Positions 1-10,079 of a DNA stretch of 64,000 bases are shown piece after piece. The notes under the pieces were generated by a model. It made no database searches and was not told the origin of the DNA. It saw only the letters and a list, made by a program, of their open reading frames with translations. Within the stretch, counting starts at the first letter, position 1. Each line of letters opens with the position of its first letter. Source of the DNA: Cristatella mucedo (taxonomy: Eukaryota > Bryozoa > Phylactolaemata > Cristatellidae); NCBI GenBank assembly GCA_009760855.2, contig WPIO01000068.1, positions 1,139,501 through 1,203,500 of the forward strand, read 5' to 3'. Both the position numbers and the translations under genes were made by a program.

Positions 1-90
1 AGCTCCTTCAACAATGAAAACGTGTGGCTGAACTTCTTGGAATTGTTTAGCCAAACTACCAATCTTGCAGCCATATTCATCATCTGAGCC
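1..90 (-). mobile_element. LINE B (L2-like) C-terminal fragment
   Basis: This stretch resembles 62286-62360, which lies in a longer minus-strand LINE B fragment; both share the phrases agctccttca and gtggctgaac. In LINE orientation it is the C-terminal region after the reverse transcriptase. It is only about 90 bases long and cut by the window edge. The match is by eye and diverged. Confidence 0.5.
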
Positions 91-98
91 TTGATTAT

Positions 99-200
99 AT
101 CTCTCTCTCCCTCTCTCCCCCTCTCTCCCTATCTCTCTCTCTCTTCCTCCTCTCTCTCTCTACATATATATATATATATATATTTATCTAGCTATCTATC
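99..200. repeat. (TC)n / (TA)n low-complexity tract
   Basis: Pyrimidine-rich TC repeats (about 101-165) are followed by an uninterrupted TA run and a short TATC stretch. Open frames across it translate only to Ser/Leu or Ile/Tyr runs and are not genes. Confidence 0.95.
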
Positions 201-494
201 TTTAGTTCATCGAAGTTTGTATTGTAGGACTCACATTTTGATAGGCAAGCCTAGTGTCACCTGGAAATGGGGGAAGCCTCTCAATCAAAAGGGCCTTGGC
301 CAGAATAACTGCAGCAGCCAGCGTATGAGTGTCCTCTGTGAAAATTTCCTTTTACTGATGACCTCATCAGTGCCGAAGTTGATTCAGCTGACTTTCAGCT
401 AGTCATTGTGCAAAAACTGGGGCTTTCAGGCATCGCTTCACCTCCAAAATCTTGCGTTTATGACATGCCGAGTAGACGTCTGCAAGTAACCACT

Positions 495-735
495 CACCAA
501 TCCTTACCACTCGCTATTCTCTTGCTCTGGCTTACCTATCTGACATACTACAGGCGTACCAACTGTTTCTGTGACTATGATCGCCCAGCTGTGTGTCCAA
601 CCGATCTCAAATCCTTTGTAGATCGTGCTTTGCAATTACCATGCTCCAAAAGCCTGGAGCACGCTACTGACTGAAAACACGACATCCCTTGAAGTGACGA
701 AATTGCATGCGACACTCAAAAAAAGAACAAAAAGG
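495..735 (+). mobile_element. LINE A 3' coding fragment, old copy
   Basis: The order of landmarks matches the last part of the LINE A ORF: a segment like LAPAYLSDLL, then the DLKSFVDRAL block (compare NLKSFGDRAF in good copies), then the lysine-rich end. Several frameshifts break it. The family tail is not visible, so this is a decayed, 3'-truncated copy. Confidence 0.6.
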
Positions 736-1069
736 ATATTGTTATTGCAGCAGTCCAGGAGCTCCGAGTTGTGGCGTTTAAAGTTTGAAGACGTCCGCTC
801 ACTACGCTCTGGGCCGAAAGCTCAAAGGTTCGACTGAGAAGGCCCCTACGATGATTTTGGATAGGATCGACTGAATGGCTAGCTGTTGGCTGGTTGGCTA
901 GGCTACATTTTGGGCTCTCTGATATAGCGAGCCCGACGTCACCAGACGGGACGTGTGAGCACCCACTGCACACCCACGTGGGCTAATTCTGAGGAAATCC
1001 GGAAGCGTCGTCTGCTGATTTATATTCATAGTGGTGCCGTCGTGATGCACTGGGAAGCATCCTGGAGCT
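736..1069. other. No gene recognised
   Basis: About 330 bases between a LINE fragment and the 42-bp tandem repeat. I see no coding signal, RNA gene or repeat family shared with the rest of the window. Confidence 0.5.
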
Positions 1070-1185
1070 GAAGCTGAGCTGACGAAAGTTCCGGGATCTG
1101 GATCTGATCCTGAAGCTGAGCTGACAGAAGTTCCGGGATCTGGATCTGATCCTGAAGCTGAGCTGACAGAAGATCCGATCCGCGT
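1070..1185. repeat. 42-bp tandem repeat, about 2.6 copies
   Basis: Two full 42-bp units (1070-1111 and 1112-1153) and a partial third begin with gaagctgagctga and carry ccgggatctggatctgat. The two full units differ only at the gacgaaag/gacagaag site. The unit length is a multiple of three, so the minus strand reads as a 14-residue repeat, SVSSASGSDPDPGT. Nothing else supports it as a gene. Confidence 0.85.
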
Positions 1186-1317
1186 CTGAGCTGCTTCTCG
1201 TCGGCAGAAACGTTCTTTCAACGAAACTGACGCACTTAGAGATAGAACGGAAGATATTACCTTAGATCCTAAAAACCGTCCGTAAATAAGTACTACTAAA
1301 CGAAACTAAACGGAAGG

Positions 1318-1465
1318 TATGCAAATTTGAGGCTAGTTCGAGGCCGAGCTAAAATACTTGAGTCAGAGGAGCGGGTGGTACGATGCCTAGCATGGTTGGG
1401 AAGTAGCTCTGATAGGCAGGCTGGAGCAGGCGAATGAAGGGACCTAAAAGTGAACGAGTAAACTT
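1318..1465 (-). mobile_element. LINE A-related C-terminal fragment, older copy
   Basis: Read on the minus strand it gives the LINE A C-terminal block (an LxxLHS...AYLSDLL-like region followed by the RFSES-like region), clearly more diverged than the adjacent copy at 1466-2235. It stops where that younger copy's ATT-type tail begins. It is probably the 3' part of the old copy that resumes at 2442. Confidence 0.6.
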
Positions 1466-2235
1466 TGAAGTAATAACAATAATAATTATTATAATGCACT
1501 TGATAAAGCGTCCTCATATAACTCAATCTCTTTCTAGGCGCTTTACATTTGCTGCAAAGGGAAATGCGATTGAATGCTGAGTAATATCACGCTTCATAAG
1601 CAACATGAATAACATGGTTAGGAGTGACATGCACAGGGTAAGCATGCAAATTTGGTTAGTGGCAGCATGCACAGTGTCAGCACGTATAAGCACATGAAGG
1701 AAGAATCACAGGGACCCACTAAATGCTGTCCTAAATGAGTGTTTTTAAACTCTTTTTAAATGTGGTCAAGTCAGGGGATGTTGTGACGCAAGTCGGGAGT
1801 GAGTTACAGGCTTTGGGAGCATACGAACTAAATGCACGGTCTCAAAAGGATTTGAGGTTTGTACGAGGTATTGGTAAACTGTTGGATTCCGAAAAGCGGG
1901 CGGTACGATGCTTGGCTTGGTGGGGGAGTAGATCTGAGAGATAGGCTGGAGCCAAAGAATGAAGTGACCTAAAAGTGAGCGACAAAACCTTGAAGTCGAT
2001 CCGTTGCTTGACTGGTGGCCAGTGCAGGTCGGCGAGAAGTGGTGTGATGTGGCAACTGCGACGCTCACGACAGACAAGCCTAGCTAAGGAGTTTTGCACC
2101 AGTTGTAATCGCCTGATTGCACATGCCGGTAGGCCAGCAAGCAGTGAGTTACAGAAGTCAAGACGGGATGTCACAAATGTATGGACCAACTTAGACGCGG
2201 TATCCTTATCTAAACAAGCCCGAATTTTAGTCTAC
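1466..2235 (-). mobile_element. LINE A, 5'-truncated copy with intact 3' end
   Basis: The 3' tail (AAT repeat on the plus strand, 1466-1492) is followed by the family hairpin region gcgctttacatttgctgc and then by the C-terminal ORF read backwards as far as the FVTSRLDFCNSLLAGLP region. Similarity to other LINE A copies is high over about 770 bases. The reading frame is broken, for example near 2080. It ends abruptly at 2235, as expected for 5' truncation during target-primed reverse transcription. Confidence 0.85.
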
Positions 2236-2299
2236 ACAGCTATAGAAGTCTGTACAGCTGCTTGATTAAGAGCTGGTAAGAAAGAATGCGATAAAAATA

Positions 2300-2441
2300 T
2301 GACTCATCTGTATAGAGCCCTAATGAAACTTAATCTGTATTCAGGCGTTTCAGGTAAGCCATGGTGCTCGAGCCCACGACCTCGGAAATCAACTGTATTC
2401 ACCTTGACCTCGGTCGGAGCGAGCACCTTGACCACTGGCCC
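2300..2441 (-). mobile_element. SINE2 (tRNA-derived, L2-like tail)
   Basis: On the minus strand the element starts with a tRNA-like box A region (gggccagtggtcaaggtgctc). A box B-like gtgggctcgag follows, and it ends with cagattaagttt...gggctctatacagatga. The same order occurs at 20935-21085 on the plus strand, and the same 3' half at 40484-40590. The last 50 bases resemble the 3' end of LINE A. Confidence 0.7.
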
Positions 2442-2837
2442 ATACCAGACGGGCGTGATGTCGCAACTGCGAAGATTGCGACAGACAACCCTAGCTTCAG
2501 AATTTTGTATCAACTATAAGTGCCTGATTGGATAGGCCGGTAGACATGCAAGCAGTGTATTAAAGAAGTCGATACTGGAAGTCCAAAATGCGTGGAACAA
2601 CTTGGATGTGGCATCCCTTAGCTGGCCTGAGTTTTTGCAATGTTACGTAGTTGAAAGTCGGCAAACTTGACTATGCAGCTAATTTGTTAGTCTAGTGGTA
2701 GGCCACTTTGGAACAGTACCCCTAGATTTCGTGCAAATGCTATAGCTGATATTCGGGCAGACGCAATTTGAACGCTGCCTTTTTCAATTACTGAGTCACA
2801 CTATGTTTGCCCATAACTAGTAAGTTGGTTTTATCGT
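2442..2837 (-). mobile_element. LINE A, old copy, middle portion
   Basis: The minus strand reads the RRSCHITPL-like block, then the LDKDTTSKLVHAF region, and upstream towards the ARNLGVMFQSDLSLDD and NLLVMGKPSV blocks, all with many substitutions and indels. It is interrupted on the left by SINE2 and on the right by SINE1. It continues beyond the SINE at 3046. Confidence 0.65.
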
Positions 2838-3045
2838 GATGGCACACTAGGTAAGGTGGTTGCTTTCACGACCTCGGTCCCGAGGTCGTGAAAGCAACCA
2901 CCTTACGACCTCGGTCCCGAGGTCGTGGGTTCGATTCCTGCGGTGGGCGATTCTTTATCGCCACTGCAAGCGGTGGTTATAGCCGCAAAGGCTCTTCTGT
3001 CGCTATAAAAAAGAGGCTGTTTAATCAGCTAGGATTTTTTTATTG
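2838..3045 (+). mobile_element. SINE1 (tRNA-derived) with internal inverted duplication
   Basis: It starts with the family head cgtgatggcacactaggtaa (box A-like), has the box B gtgggttcgattcc at about 2926-2939 and ends with the body gcaagcggtgg...ggctcttctgtcgctat and aatcagctagga plus a T-rich tail. Unlike other copies, a 25-base segment is followed after two bases by its exact reverse complement (2853-2877 and 2880-2904). It sits inside an old minus-strand LINE A copy. Confidence 0.85.
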
Positions 3046-3098
3046 TCATTTATTTTGAGAAAATTTGCCGCCATCCAAAAACGGACGTCGACAATACA
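3046..3098 (-). mobile_element. LINE A, old copy, continuation after SINE1
   Basis: The phrase gaaaatttgccgccatcc matches the LINE A minus-strand sequence gaaaatttgctgccatcc at 34778-34795, directly continuing the fragment that ends at 2837. This shows that SINE1 was inserted into the LINE. Confidence 0.65.
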
Positions 3099-3530
3099 TG
3101 TGTGAGGGAACATGGCTCAAGAGCCTGTGAGCAGTGGGCCGAGGCCCTAAGAGGGAGTCGAAGAGACCAAGCAGCCGCATGATCTCGACCGGTAGAAGGA
3201 TAGACATCTCGGCTCTCAGCGGATGACTCAGCAGTCCCACACGAATCCACGCATTGGCGGCATCTGTGGAGGTCAGACGGGTCTGGAATGAACAATGGCT
3301 ATACAGTGTAAGAACGATGCATGCACGGAATACAAGAACTGCCGGTGTACAGAGAGGAGGGAGAGGGCTACATCCCTCGACGCCGGCAGCCGTCTGGAGT
3401 GCGTATGCTGGGCTTGGCCGGCAGGGTTTCTGATAATAAGCTGCTAGATGTTGGAGCCAGGAGACCTGTTGATCGGTCGACAAACGCAGCCCGACGACAG
3501 GTCGTGCAAAGGGCTGTATCAACATGTATC
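3099..3530. mobile_element. Unclassified insertion inside a LINE A copy
   Basis: LINE A similarity stops at about 3098 and resumes at about 3535, leaving roughly 430 bases with no counterpart in any other copy. The segment has higher GC than the LINE around it. Both junctions carry an acatgt word, a possible but weak target-site duplication. Two overlapping minus-strand open frames cover it, but I recognise no protein family. Confidence 0.4.
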
Positions 3531-3960
3531 AGAAGAAATGAGAGAGTTTGACGTGCTTGAAAGCTAGGAGGGATCAAAGCATAGGAACAGCTGTGTGTCG
3601 TTAGCATACAAGTGAAAGCCTAGATTGAGCAAGGCGATTACGTCAGCAGGAGGAAGAGTATACATTATGAAAAGAAGTGGACCAAGGACAGAGAATGGGG
3701 GTACCGCGTACTGTAGTGGTTCCTCGGACGATTGTCGGCCATTTACTTCTCATTTACATGGCTCTTTTCAGTTTCACGCTGAGATAGAACCATTGCAGCA
3801 GCTCAGTGATGTTCGTGATGCCCAGGCGAGGTGAGAGAAGCTCGAAAATAACTTGGTGATCAGTAGCATCAAACGCTTCTGAAAGACCAAACAAACCGAG
3901 CAGAGAGACTCTACATGAATCTGGATTCAAGAGAAGGTTTTTATTTACCCGAAGCAATAT
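3531..3960 (-). mobile_element. LINE A, old copy, reverse transcriptase part
   Basis: The minus strand reads an RT fingerprint related to LLDLSAAFDTIDHQ (here SEAFDATDHQ), followed by the LSPRLGIT block. The 3' side matches the PSSTSNSLNSL/HNLGFQFYADDTQ region. Stops and frameshifts break it. It is the 5'-most part of the copy that runs from 1318. Confidence 0.65.
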
Positions 3961-4179
3961 TGACTCAGTGGAGCAATTGGCTGTAAAATCAGAATGGAAC
4001 TTACTGGCTAGGTTGAAAGTTAAATGTTACAATTTAGCTGGTCTGCCGCTATTCTTTCCAGCGTCTTTTATATGTAATTGCTTGATTCCAGACATGAACG
4101 TAACAATTTGTCTTCAGTGGAAGGCTAGTTTGTCAAAAATAGATTACAAGTAATTCAAGACCCTAAAATCGTGATGGTA

Positions 4180-4382
4180 AGTGTACTAAACTCAGGTATA
4201 AATACTAGCTGATTGAACAGCCTCTTTTTTATAGCGACAGAAGAGCCTTGACGGCTATCACCACCGATTGCAGTGGCAATAAAGAATTGCCCACAGCAGG
4301 ATTCGAACCCACGACCCCGGGACAGATGTCGTGAAAAGCAACCACCTTACCTAGTGTGCCATCGCGGCTCACCGAGTGTACT
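4180..4382 (-). mobile_element. SINE1, with possible target-site duplication
   Basis: The minus strand has the whole SINE1 order: head gagccgcgatggcacactag, box B gtgggttcgaatcctgc, the 3' body and an aatcagctagtattta tail (element about 4195-4370). The 8-mer agtgtact lies on both sides (4180-4187 and 4375-4382), a plausible target-site duplication, although a few extra bases separate it from the element on each side. Confidence 0.8.
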
Positions 4383-5789
4383 CATCTAAAGAAAATGCAG
4401 CTCTCCCGACGAGTGCTGCTACACCGGTTGACGAAGAAGGTCGTTCCTTTCGGTGGTTGTACAGGTCCACGTGCTACAGTTTCTACGTAGCTTTTGTTAG
4501 GTGTGCCCGGGGGGGGGGGCACATATGCCTCCTATTTTAATTCGCAGTCGCTTCGAAAGTAGGAATATCGAAAGGATCACACCCTTGCTCCACCAAAGTT
4601 AAACAAGACGGTGACCTGCCCATTTCCTGGCTGCAACCAGGCCAATGGCGCTGTAATCAGTTTCGACTCCTGGCTGGTCCTCCGTTTTTTCTAGCTTTCG
4701 GGGTTGCTAACATCATGCTCAGCATTTCTCTTGCAGCCCCATACTCCTGTGCCACGCTTCTGATCCACGGTATTGGATGCCTTACGTTGACAGCGATTGC
4801 AAACTGAGAGCACCTCGTGATCCGACTCTGCCTACAGCGTTTGCGAGTTGGCTTGCTTTCTAGCTCTCTAGCGAAAAGAAATGACACACTACCGCTGTAT
4901 TGGAGCAGCAGTCTGCAATACCTTGCAGTTAAAAGCTCTTTGCGCTTGACATCATGACAATATGGATTCGTACGGTCGATAATCGGTCGTTTGCGTTTTG
5001 AGAGACCCTACACTCCTTTGCTCCTAGCTCTTCGGCCACTACCAAGTTGCATACGAATTCAAAAATAGCCAGAGCTCGCTTTTTGGATGCTATCTACCAT
5101 TAAAATCAGCGAGTTTCTTCTAAAACATGCAGGTTTCTTCGCGTATATTCTCGCACCTGCAGTGGCTTCAGTTTTATTCTTTAGATATTGTATCGCACGC
5201 TTTATTGGTTCACATCGCTTGCTTTCCAGTCCACCTAAATGAACTGTAACTATTTATATCTCCTTAAGATATCTGGCAATTTTTGCAGGAGTCCGAAAAA
5301 TAAAAGGGCCATTTTATTGTTATTCTTATTGTGAATATTATTATTAACAACACAGGGCTCATGAAATGCAAAGAACTGCCTATATCTTACCGCTGTTAAG
5401 GCAGATGCCTTAGGATTTATTCGTTGCAAGCCCATAGCAGCTAACTCCAAGCTCACCATTGATACCAGCAGACCTTCTCTCAAAGAGACATTCTATGGTC
5501 AAATTCTAGCATTATGAGCTACTCAAATAAAAACGGTTCAAAAATTGGGCTACACGAATAAATAAAGCGCTGCTCATGAAATGCCAATATTGCCGCAACG
5601 ATTTCAGATGTGCTGTCCAGCTCAAAGTCAGCCGCCAAGCTCCAAGTTCGCAATCGCTGGGAATTTCGATAGCTGCCTGCACAAGCTGCGCCCAATCTGA
5701 GTGTCCTATTCCAAAGCAACCCTTCCACTAAATGACCACATCACGTGCCGATCAGCACCAATAAAGCAGCATTCAGGCAAACAGCGATC
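4383..5789. other. No gene recognised
   Basis: Roughly 1.4 kb with no repeat family shared with the rest of the window and no convincing open frame; all frames are short and compositionally random. A G run lies at about 4510. AT-rich stretches at 5320-5350 carry an ATT-type simple repeat. Confidence 0.5.
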
Positions 5790-5970
5790 CTTTGAATTCG
5801 GCTGAGATGGTTGAGCGCTGGACTTCGTTCCTTGGCGTGCTGAGAAAGGGCGAATTCGTTGGTCATACTGCAAGACCCAGGGCGTGAATTCGAATCCTGC
5901 AGAAGGCAGTCTTTTAAATCCAGCGAAAGGCGAGATGAAAACTGCATCGCTACCCCTGCCGCTATATAAC
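5790..5970 (+). mobile_element. SINE1-like, diverged
   Basis: A tRNA-like head (gctgagatggttgagcgctgg), a box B-like gtgaattcgaatcctgc and a 3' part tgccgctatataacgg...cgttgaataa are in the order of SINE1 but strongly diverged. It could be a related tRNA-SINE subfamily. Confidence 0.55.
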
Positions 5971-6377
5971 GGAAAAGAACCCGTTGAATAACCCGATCGT
6001 TACTTTTTTCTCACAACGACGAATAATCGGAACGTGAGAATGAATGGCAAAAGTTTCAAACTCTCGCTACCCGACATTTTCCATTCTAGTGAGTCCGGTG
6101 CAGTCGCTTCAGCAGACAGCATCGTTCGCTGCGAGGCTGCATGTCGGCAGTAAATTCAACAATGTTCGATCGCTTTTATTTTTGACAGACAACAACACAA
6201 GCCATGTGAAGGTGAGAGATTCTGCGACTTGACGAATTGTGAGCGAGAGCAGGTTGCCATTGAGTTCCTTAGAGCAGTGACTGAGCTGCTTGTAGCCGCA
6301 TTTGCACCGGTGGCATTTCCTGGCCATTTTGATTAGAAGCTGTCTTCCTCGGTGACCAGCAACAAATTTAAATAGCT

Positions 6378-6754
6378 CTCTGGTTCTGTCTCGGCTATAC
6401 TATCGTAATTTACTTTTAGCTGGGCTACCGAAAACAGCCACTAGGCCGCTGCAGTTGGCGATTAATATGGCTGGAAGGCTTGCTTACAAATCCCGAAGGT
6501 TCGACCATATTTCTCCTTTGCTGACTGTGCTTGGATGGCTACCGGTTGATCAACGGATACAGAATAAAGTTTTTATGCTGACCTACAAGGCCCACCGCGG
6601 CTTGGCTCCTTTACACCTAGCTAAAGTACTGCACCAGTTTCAGCCTCATCCTATCTTCCGGCTCTGTAAATGGACAATAAATTAGCTGTTTCATTCATCC
6701 GCTTAAAAACTGTTGGCGACAAAAGCGTTTGCTCTGCAAGTCCTAAACTGTGGA
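6378..6754 (+). mobile_element. LINE B, C-terminal part before nested insertion
   Basis: It follows 49838-50210 closely: ttctgtctcggcta, gccactaggcc, then blocks equivalent to ISPLLTVLGWLPVDQRI and HRGLAPLHLAKVL, which form the typical L2-clade region after the RT. Its frame is interrupted by stops. At 6755 the sequence switches to LINE A and the LINE B sequence resumes at about 7316. Confidence 0.75.
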
Positions 6755-7315
6755 ACGCCACTTTTCGCCGACCTGCACTGGCTACCAGTCAAGCAGACTT
6801 CAAGGTTTTGTCGCTCCATCTTAGGTCACTTCATTCTTGGCTCCAGCCTATCTCTCAGATCTACTCCCCCACCAGGCCAAGCATCGTACCACCCGCTTTT
6901 CGGAATCCAACAGTTTACCAATACCTCGTACAAACCTTAAATCCTTTGGAGACCGTGCATTTAGTTCGTATGCTCCCAAAGCCTGGAACTCCCTCCCGAC
7001 CTGCGTCAGAACATCCCCTGACCTGACCCCATTTAAAAGAAACTTAAAAACACACCTATTTAGGACAGCATTTAGTGGGTCCCTGTGATTCGTCCTTGAT
7101 GTGCTTATGCGTGCTGACACTGTGCATGCTGCCACTAACCACATTTGCATGCTGACCGCGTGCATGTCACTCCTAACCATATTATTCATGTTGTTTATCA
7201 AGCATGATATTACTCACCATTGAATCGCGTTTCCCTTTGCAGCAAATGTAAAGCACCTAGAAAGAGATTGAGTTCTCTGATGGCGCTTTATCAAGTGCAT
7301 TATTATTATTATTAT
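6755..7315 (+). mobile_element. LINE A, 5'-truncated, inserted in LINE B
   Basis: About 560 bases of high similarity to the LINE A C-terminal region, beginning in the LLADLHWLPV block. It ends with the canonical tail: catgctgcc...aaagcacctagaaagagattgagttctctga...gcgctttatcaagtgc and an ATT repeat. LINE B on both sides shows this copy is the younger. A few bases such as aac are present on both sides, so any target-site duplication is short or degraded. Confidence 0.85.
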
Positions 7316-7620
7316 GATTAACTCACTTCCAAAAATCTTATGCAACCACCGATAACTACTCTCCTGCTTCCAACTGTGGCACATTCTTTTCAGCGGTCCT
7401 GAGCTACCACTTCCATGCTACTCACTACTTCAACTGCTCTCCTGACTCAGCTATGCTTCTAACTTTCTGTCTGCTGAGTGAGATACATTCTGCTGGCTAT
7501 GGAATGCGTACCGAAAGCCGATTAGGCTTTGAGTGAGCTATGCAAAACTCTTCTGTGTAATACCCACATAGTTTTTGTGGCTGTGTGGAGTTACAGACAG
7601 AGATTTAGTAAACTAGTTTA
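7316..7620 (+). mobile_element. LINE B, 3' part after nested insertion
   Basis: Similarity to 50205-50470 and 15290-15595 resumes here: aactcacttcc...cttatgcaa, cctgactcagctatgcttct, then ctatgcaaaactct...aacacccacatagt and ttacag. In all three copies this segment follows the C-terminal region, so it is probably the LINE B 3' UTR. Confidence 0.7.
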
Positions 7621-8199
7621 CATATTGTGTTGCTCAATCCTTAGTCCGACCTTCCTCAGTTACAGAGAAATGCTACAGCACGATATATCAGTCCATTCAA
7701 TGCATGGTTTTTCACTTCTGACAATTGTACACCCTGAGTTCCTGCATGCATCAATTAGCCAGGCCCACTACGAGCAAGCTCGATAAAACGTATTAATGTC
7801 ACGACTGACTGTTTATCGGCTGGCAATACAAAGACTAACGTGGGTCGTAAAAATTCTTCCTAGTTGAGGCCAGGTCTAGCTTTCATAAGAAAAACGCAGT
7901 GGAATCACAGAGGTGAAATAACAACAAACGCCGATCTCGACCGTCAACTATCTCTTTAACTACTCGTGGGTCGGTAGCTTACCTGGCGATCCCTTCGGTA
8001 ATCGAGCCGATCGTTTATCTAGCTTACCTGTCCAATAAGGACGTACAATCGGATGGTTCAATGCGAGGTAACGTCCCCACTGGATGCTGACCTTCTGATT
8101 TCCTTACTTTACTTCGATTGCTTTAATTTAAATCCTTACTTTCCATCTTGAAGCTGCCACTGACCTATACGATCTCGACCCCTACGACCTACTGATCCC
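7621..8199. other. No gene recognised
   Basis: About 580 bases between LINE B and a LINE A copy. The last 40 bases may be degraded LINE A upstream sequence (the phrase ctgatcccgtacctactg is like the LDPIP region), but I cannot support more. Confidence 0.4.
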
Positions 8200-9787
8200 G
8201 TACCTACTGCTCTCCGTTGAGATGCATTGATTCGCTGCTGCTTCGCATAACCAACACACTAAATATGTCCGTGGACTCAGGTCTCATCGTCGAAACCTCA
8301 CACCTTGCTAGTAACTTACAGTCTGGCTTTAGAGCTAATCACTTCTCAGAGTCAGCATTGCTTAGGGTATACAACGACCTATTTAGGAATGCAGACATGG
8401 GTAGAGTGTCTCTGCTTGTTTTGCTCGATCTTTAAGCAGCTTTTGATACGATCGATCACAAAGCTCTTCTAGAGCGCCTCTCATCTCGCCTAGGCATCAC
8501 TGGCACAGCTCTGCAGTGGTTCAGGTCCTATCTCAGTGGGAGACTCCAGAGTATTGACGTGAATGGACAAAGATCATCTGAAGTACCTCTGAAATATGGA
8601 GAACCTCAGGGCTCCGTGCTAGGTCCGGTTCTTTTCACGGTTTATACTCTCCCTCTTGCTGAAGTGATTGCCAAGCACAATCTAGGCTTTCACTTCTATG
8701 CGGATGACACTCAGTTGTACCTTTGCTTTGATCCCTCCCAGCCTTCGAGCACCTCAAATTCTCTAAACTCAGTTACTGCATGCATTGATGACATCCGCAC
8801 ATGGATGACAGCAAATTTTCTAAAACTAAACGATGATAAAACTAACTTACTAGTTATGGGCAAACCCAGTGTGATTCAGAGATTGGAAAGGCTGACTCTC
8901 AAAATTGGCTCAGTCAGCATATCTCCAGTTGAATCAGCTCGAAATCTAGGTGTCATATTCCAAAGCGACCTCTCGTTAGACGACCATATCAGCTCCGCGG
9001 TTAAATCCGCCTATTTTCAGATTCATAAAATTGCTAAAATTCGGGCTTGTTTAGATAAGGATACCACGTCCAAGTTGGTCCATGCATTCGTGACATCCCG
9101 TCTCGACTTCTGCAACTCACTGCTTTCTGGCCTACCAGCATGTGCGATCAGGCTATTACGGCTGGTGCAAAACTCTGCAGCTAGGCTTGTCTGTCGTGAG
9201 CGTCGCAGTTGCAACATTACTCCACTTCTCGCCGACCTGCACTGGCTACCAGTGAGGCAACGGATTGACTTCAAGGTTTTGTCGCTCACTTTTAGGTCCC
9301 TTCATTCTATGGCTCCAGCCTATCTTTCAGATATTCTACCCCATGAGGCCAAGCATCGTACCACCCGCTTTTCGGAATCCAACAGTCTACAAATACCTTG
9401 TACAAACCTCAAATCCTTTGGAGACCGTGCATTTAGTTCGTATGCTCCCAAAGCCTGGAACTCCCTCCCGACCTGCGTCACAACATCCCCTAACCTGACC
9501 GCATTTAAAAGGAACTTAAAAACACACCTATTTAAGACAGCATTTAGTGGGTCCCTGTGATTTGTGCTTGATGTGCTTATGCGTGCTGACACTGTGCATG
9601 CTGCCGCTAACCACATTTGCATGCTGACCCTGTGGATGTCACCCCTAACCATATTATTCATGTTGTTTATCAAGCATGATCTTACTCACTATTCAATCGC
9701 GTTTCACTTTGCAGCAAATGTAAAGCGCCTAGAAATAGATTGAGTTCTCTGAGGGCGCTTTATCAAGTGCATTATTATTATTATTAT
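8200..9787 (+). mobile_element. LINE A, RT to 3' end, with 333-codon ORF
   Basis: The element enters in the region upstream of the RT, then reads SLLVLLDL and a stop codon just before AAFDTIDH. From 8559 a 333-codon frame runs unbroken through the RT palm (PQGSVLGPVLF, YADDTQLYL with the catalytic DD), the NFLKLNDDKTNLLVMG block and the L2-type C-terminal domain to FSGSL, stop at 9558-9560. The tail hairpin and an ATT repeat follow to 9787. Compared with 37975-39620, about 150 bases upstream of the RT are missing near 8280. The copy is 5'-truncated and inactive, but the long frame suggests fairly recent insertion. Confidence 0.9.
9722..9761 (+). other. LINE A 3'-terminal hairpin (best example)
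   Basis: AAAGCGCC (9722-9729) pairs perfectly with GGCGCTTT (9754-9761). In several other copies an inner AGAGA/TCTCT pair adds a second helix. The same arrangement recurs at nearly every LINE A 3' end here. In the eel L2 element UnaL2 a 3' stem-loop is needed for RT recognition; a similar role here is inference. Confidence 0.7.
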
Positions 9788-10079
9788 CGTCGGATATTTC
9801 AAAATGGCGATTGGTGAGCCACTAGTTAAGAAGACAGAATTACGCTGGAGAACTTTAGCAACTTGCGCCTTGTCTCCCTACTTTCGTTCCTATCAAAGAC
9901 ATCGGAATGCGAAGTGACAGACCTGTAAAACCTGCATCAAAAATTCGAACGAAGCACGTAAGGTTTAGTCAGGATATAAAGCTAGACGACTTCAAATTGA
10001 AAGAACTGTTGTGAGCGTAAAGCAATCTTCTCAGCAATACTGATTAAGTATAGTTTCTATGCTAGCTCCGACTAATCTC
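9788..10079. other. No gene recognised
   Basis: About 290 bases after the LINE A tail, with no recognised protein or repeat similarity. Confidence 0.4.
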
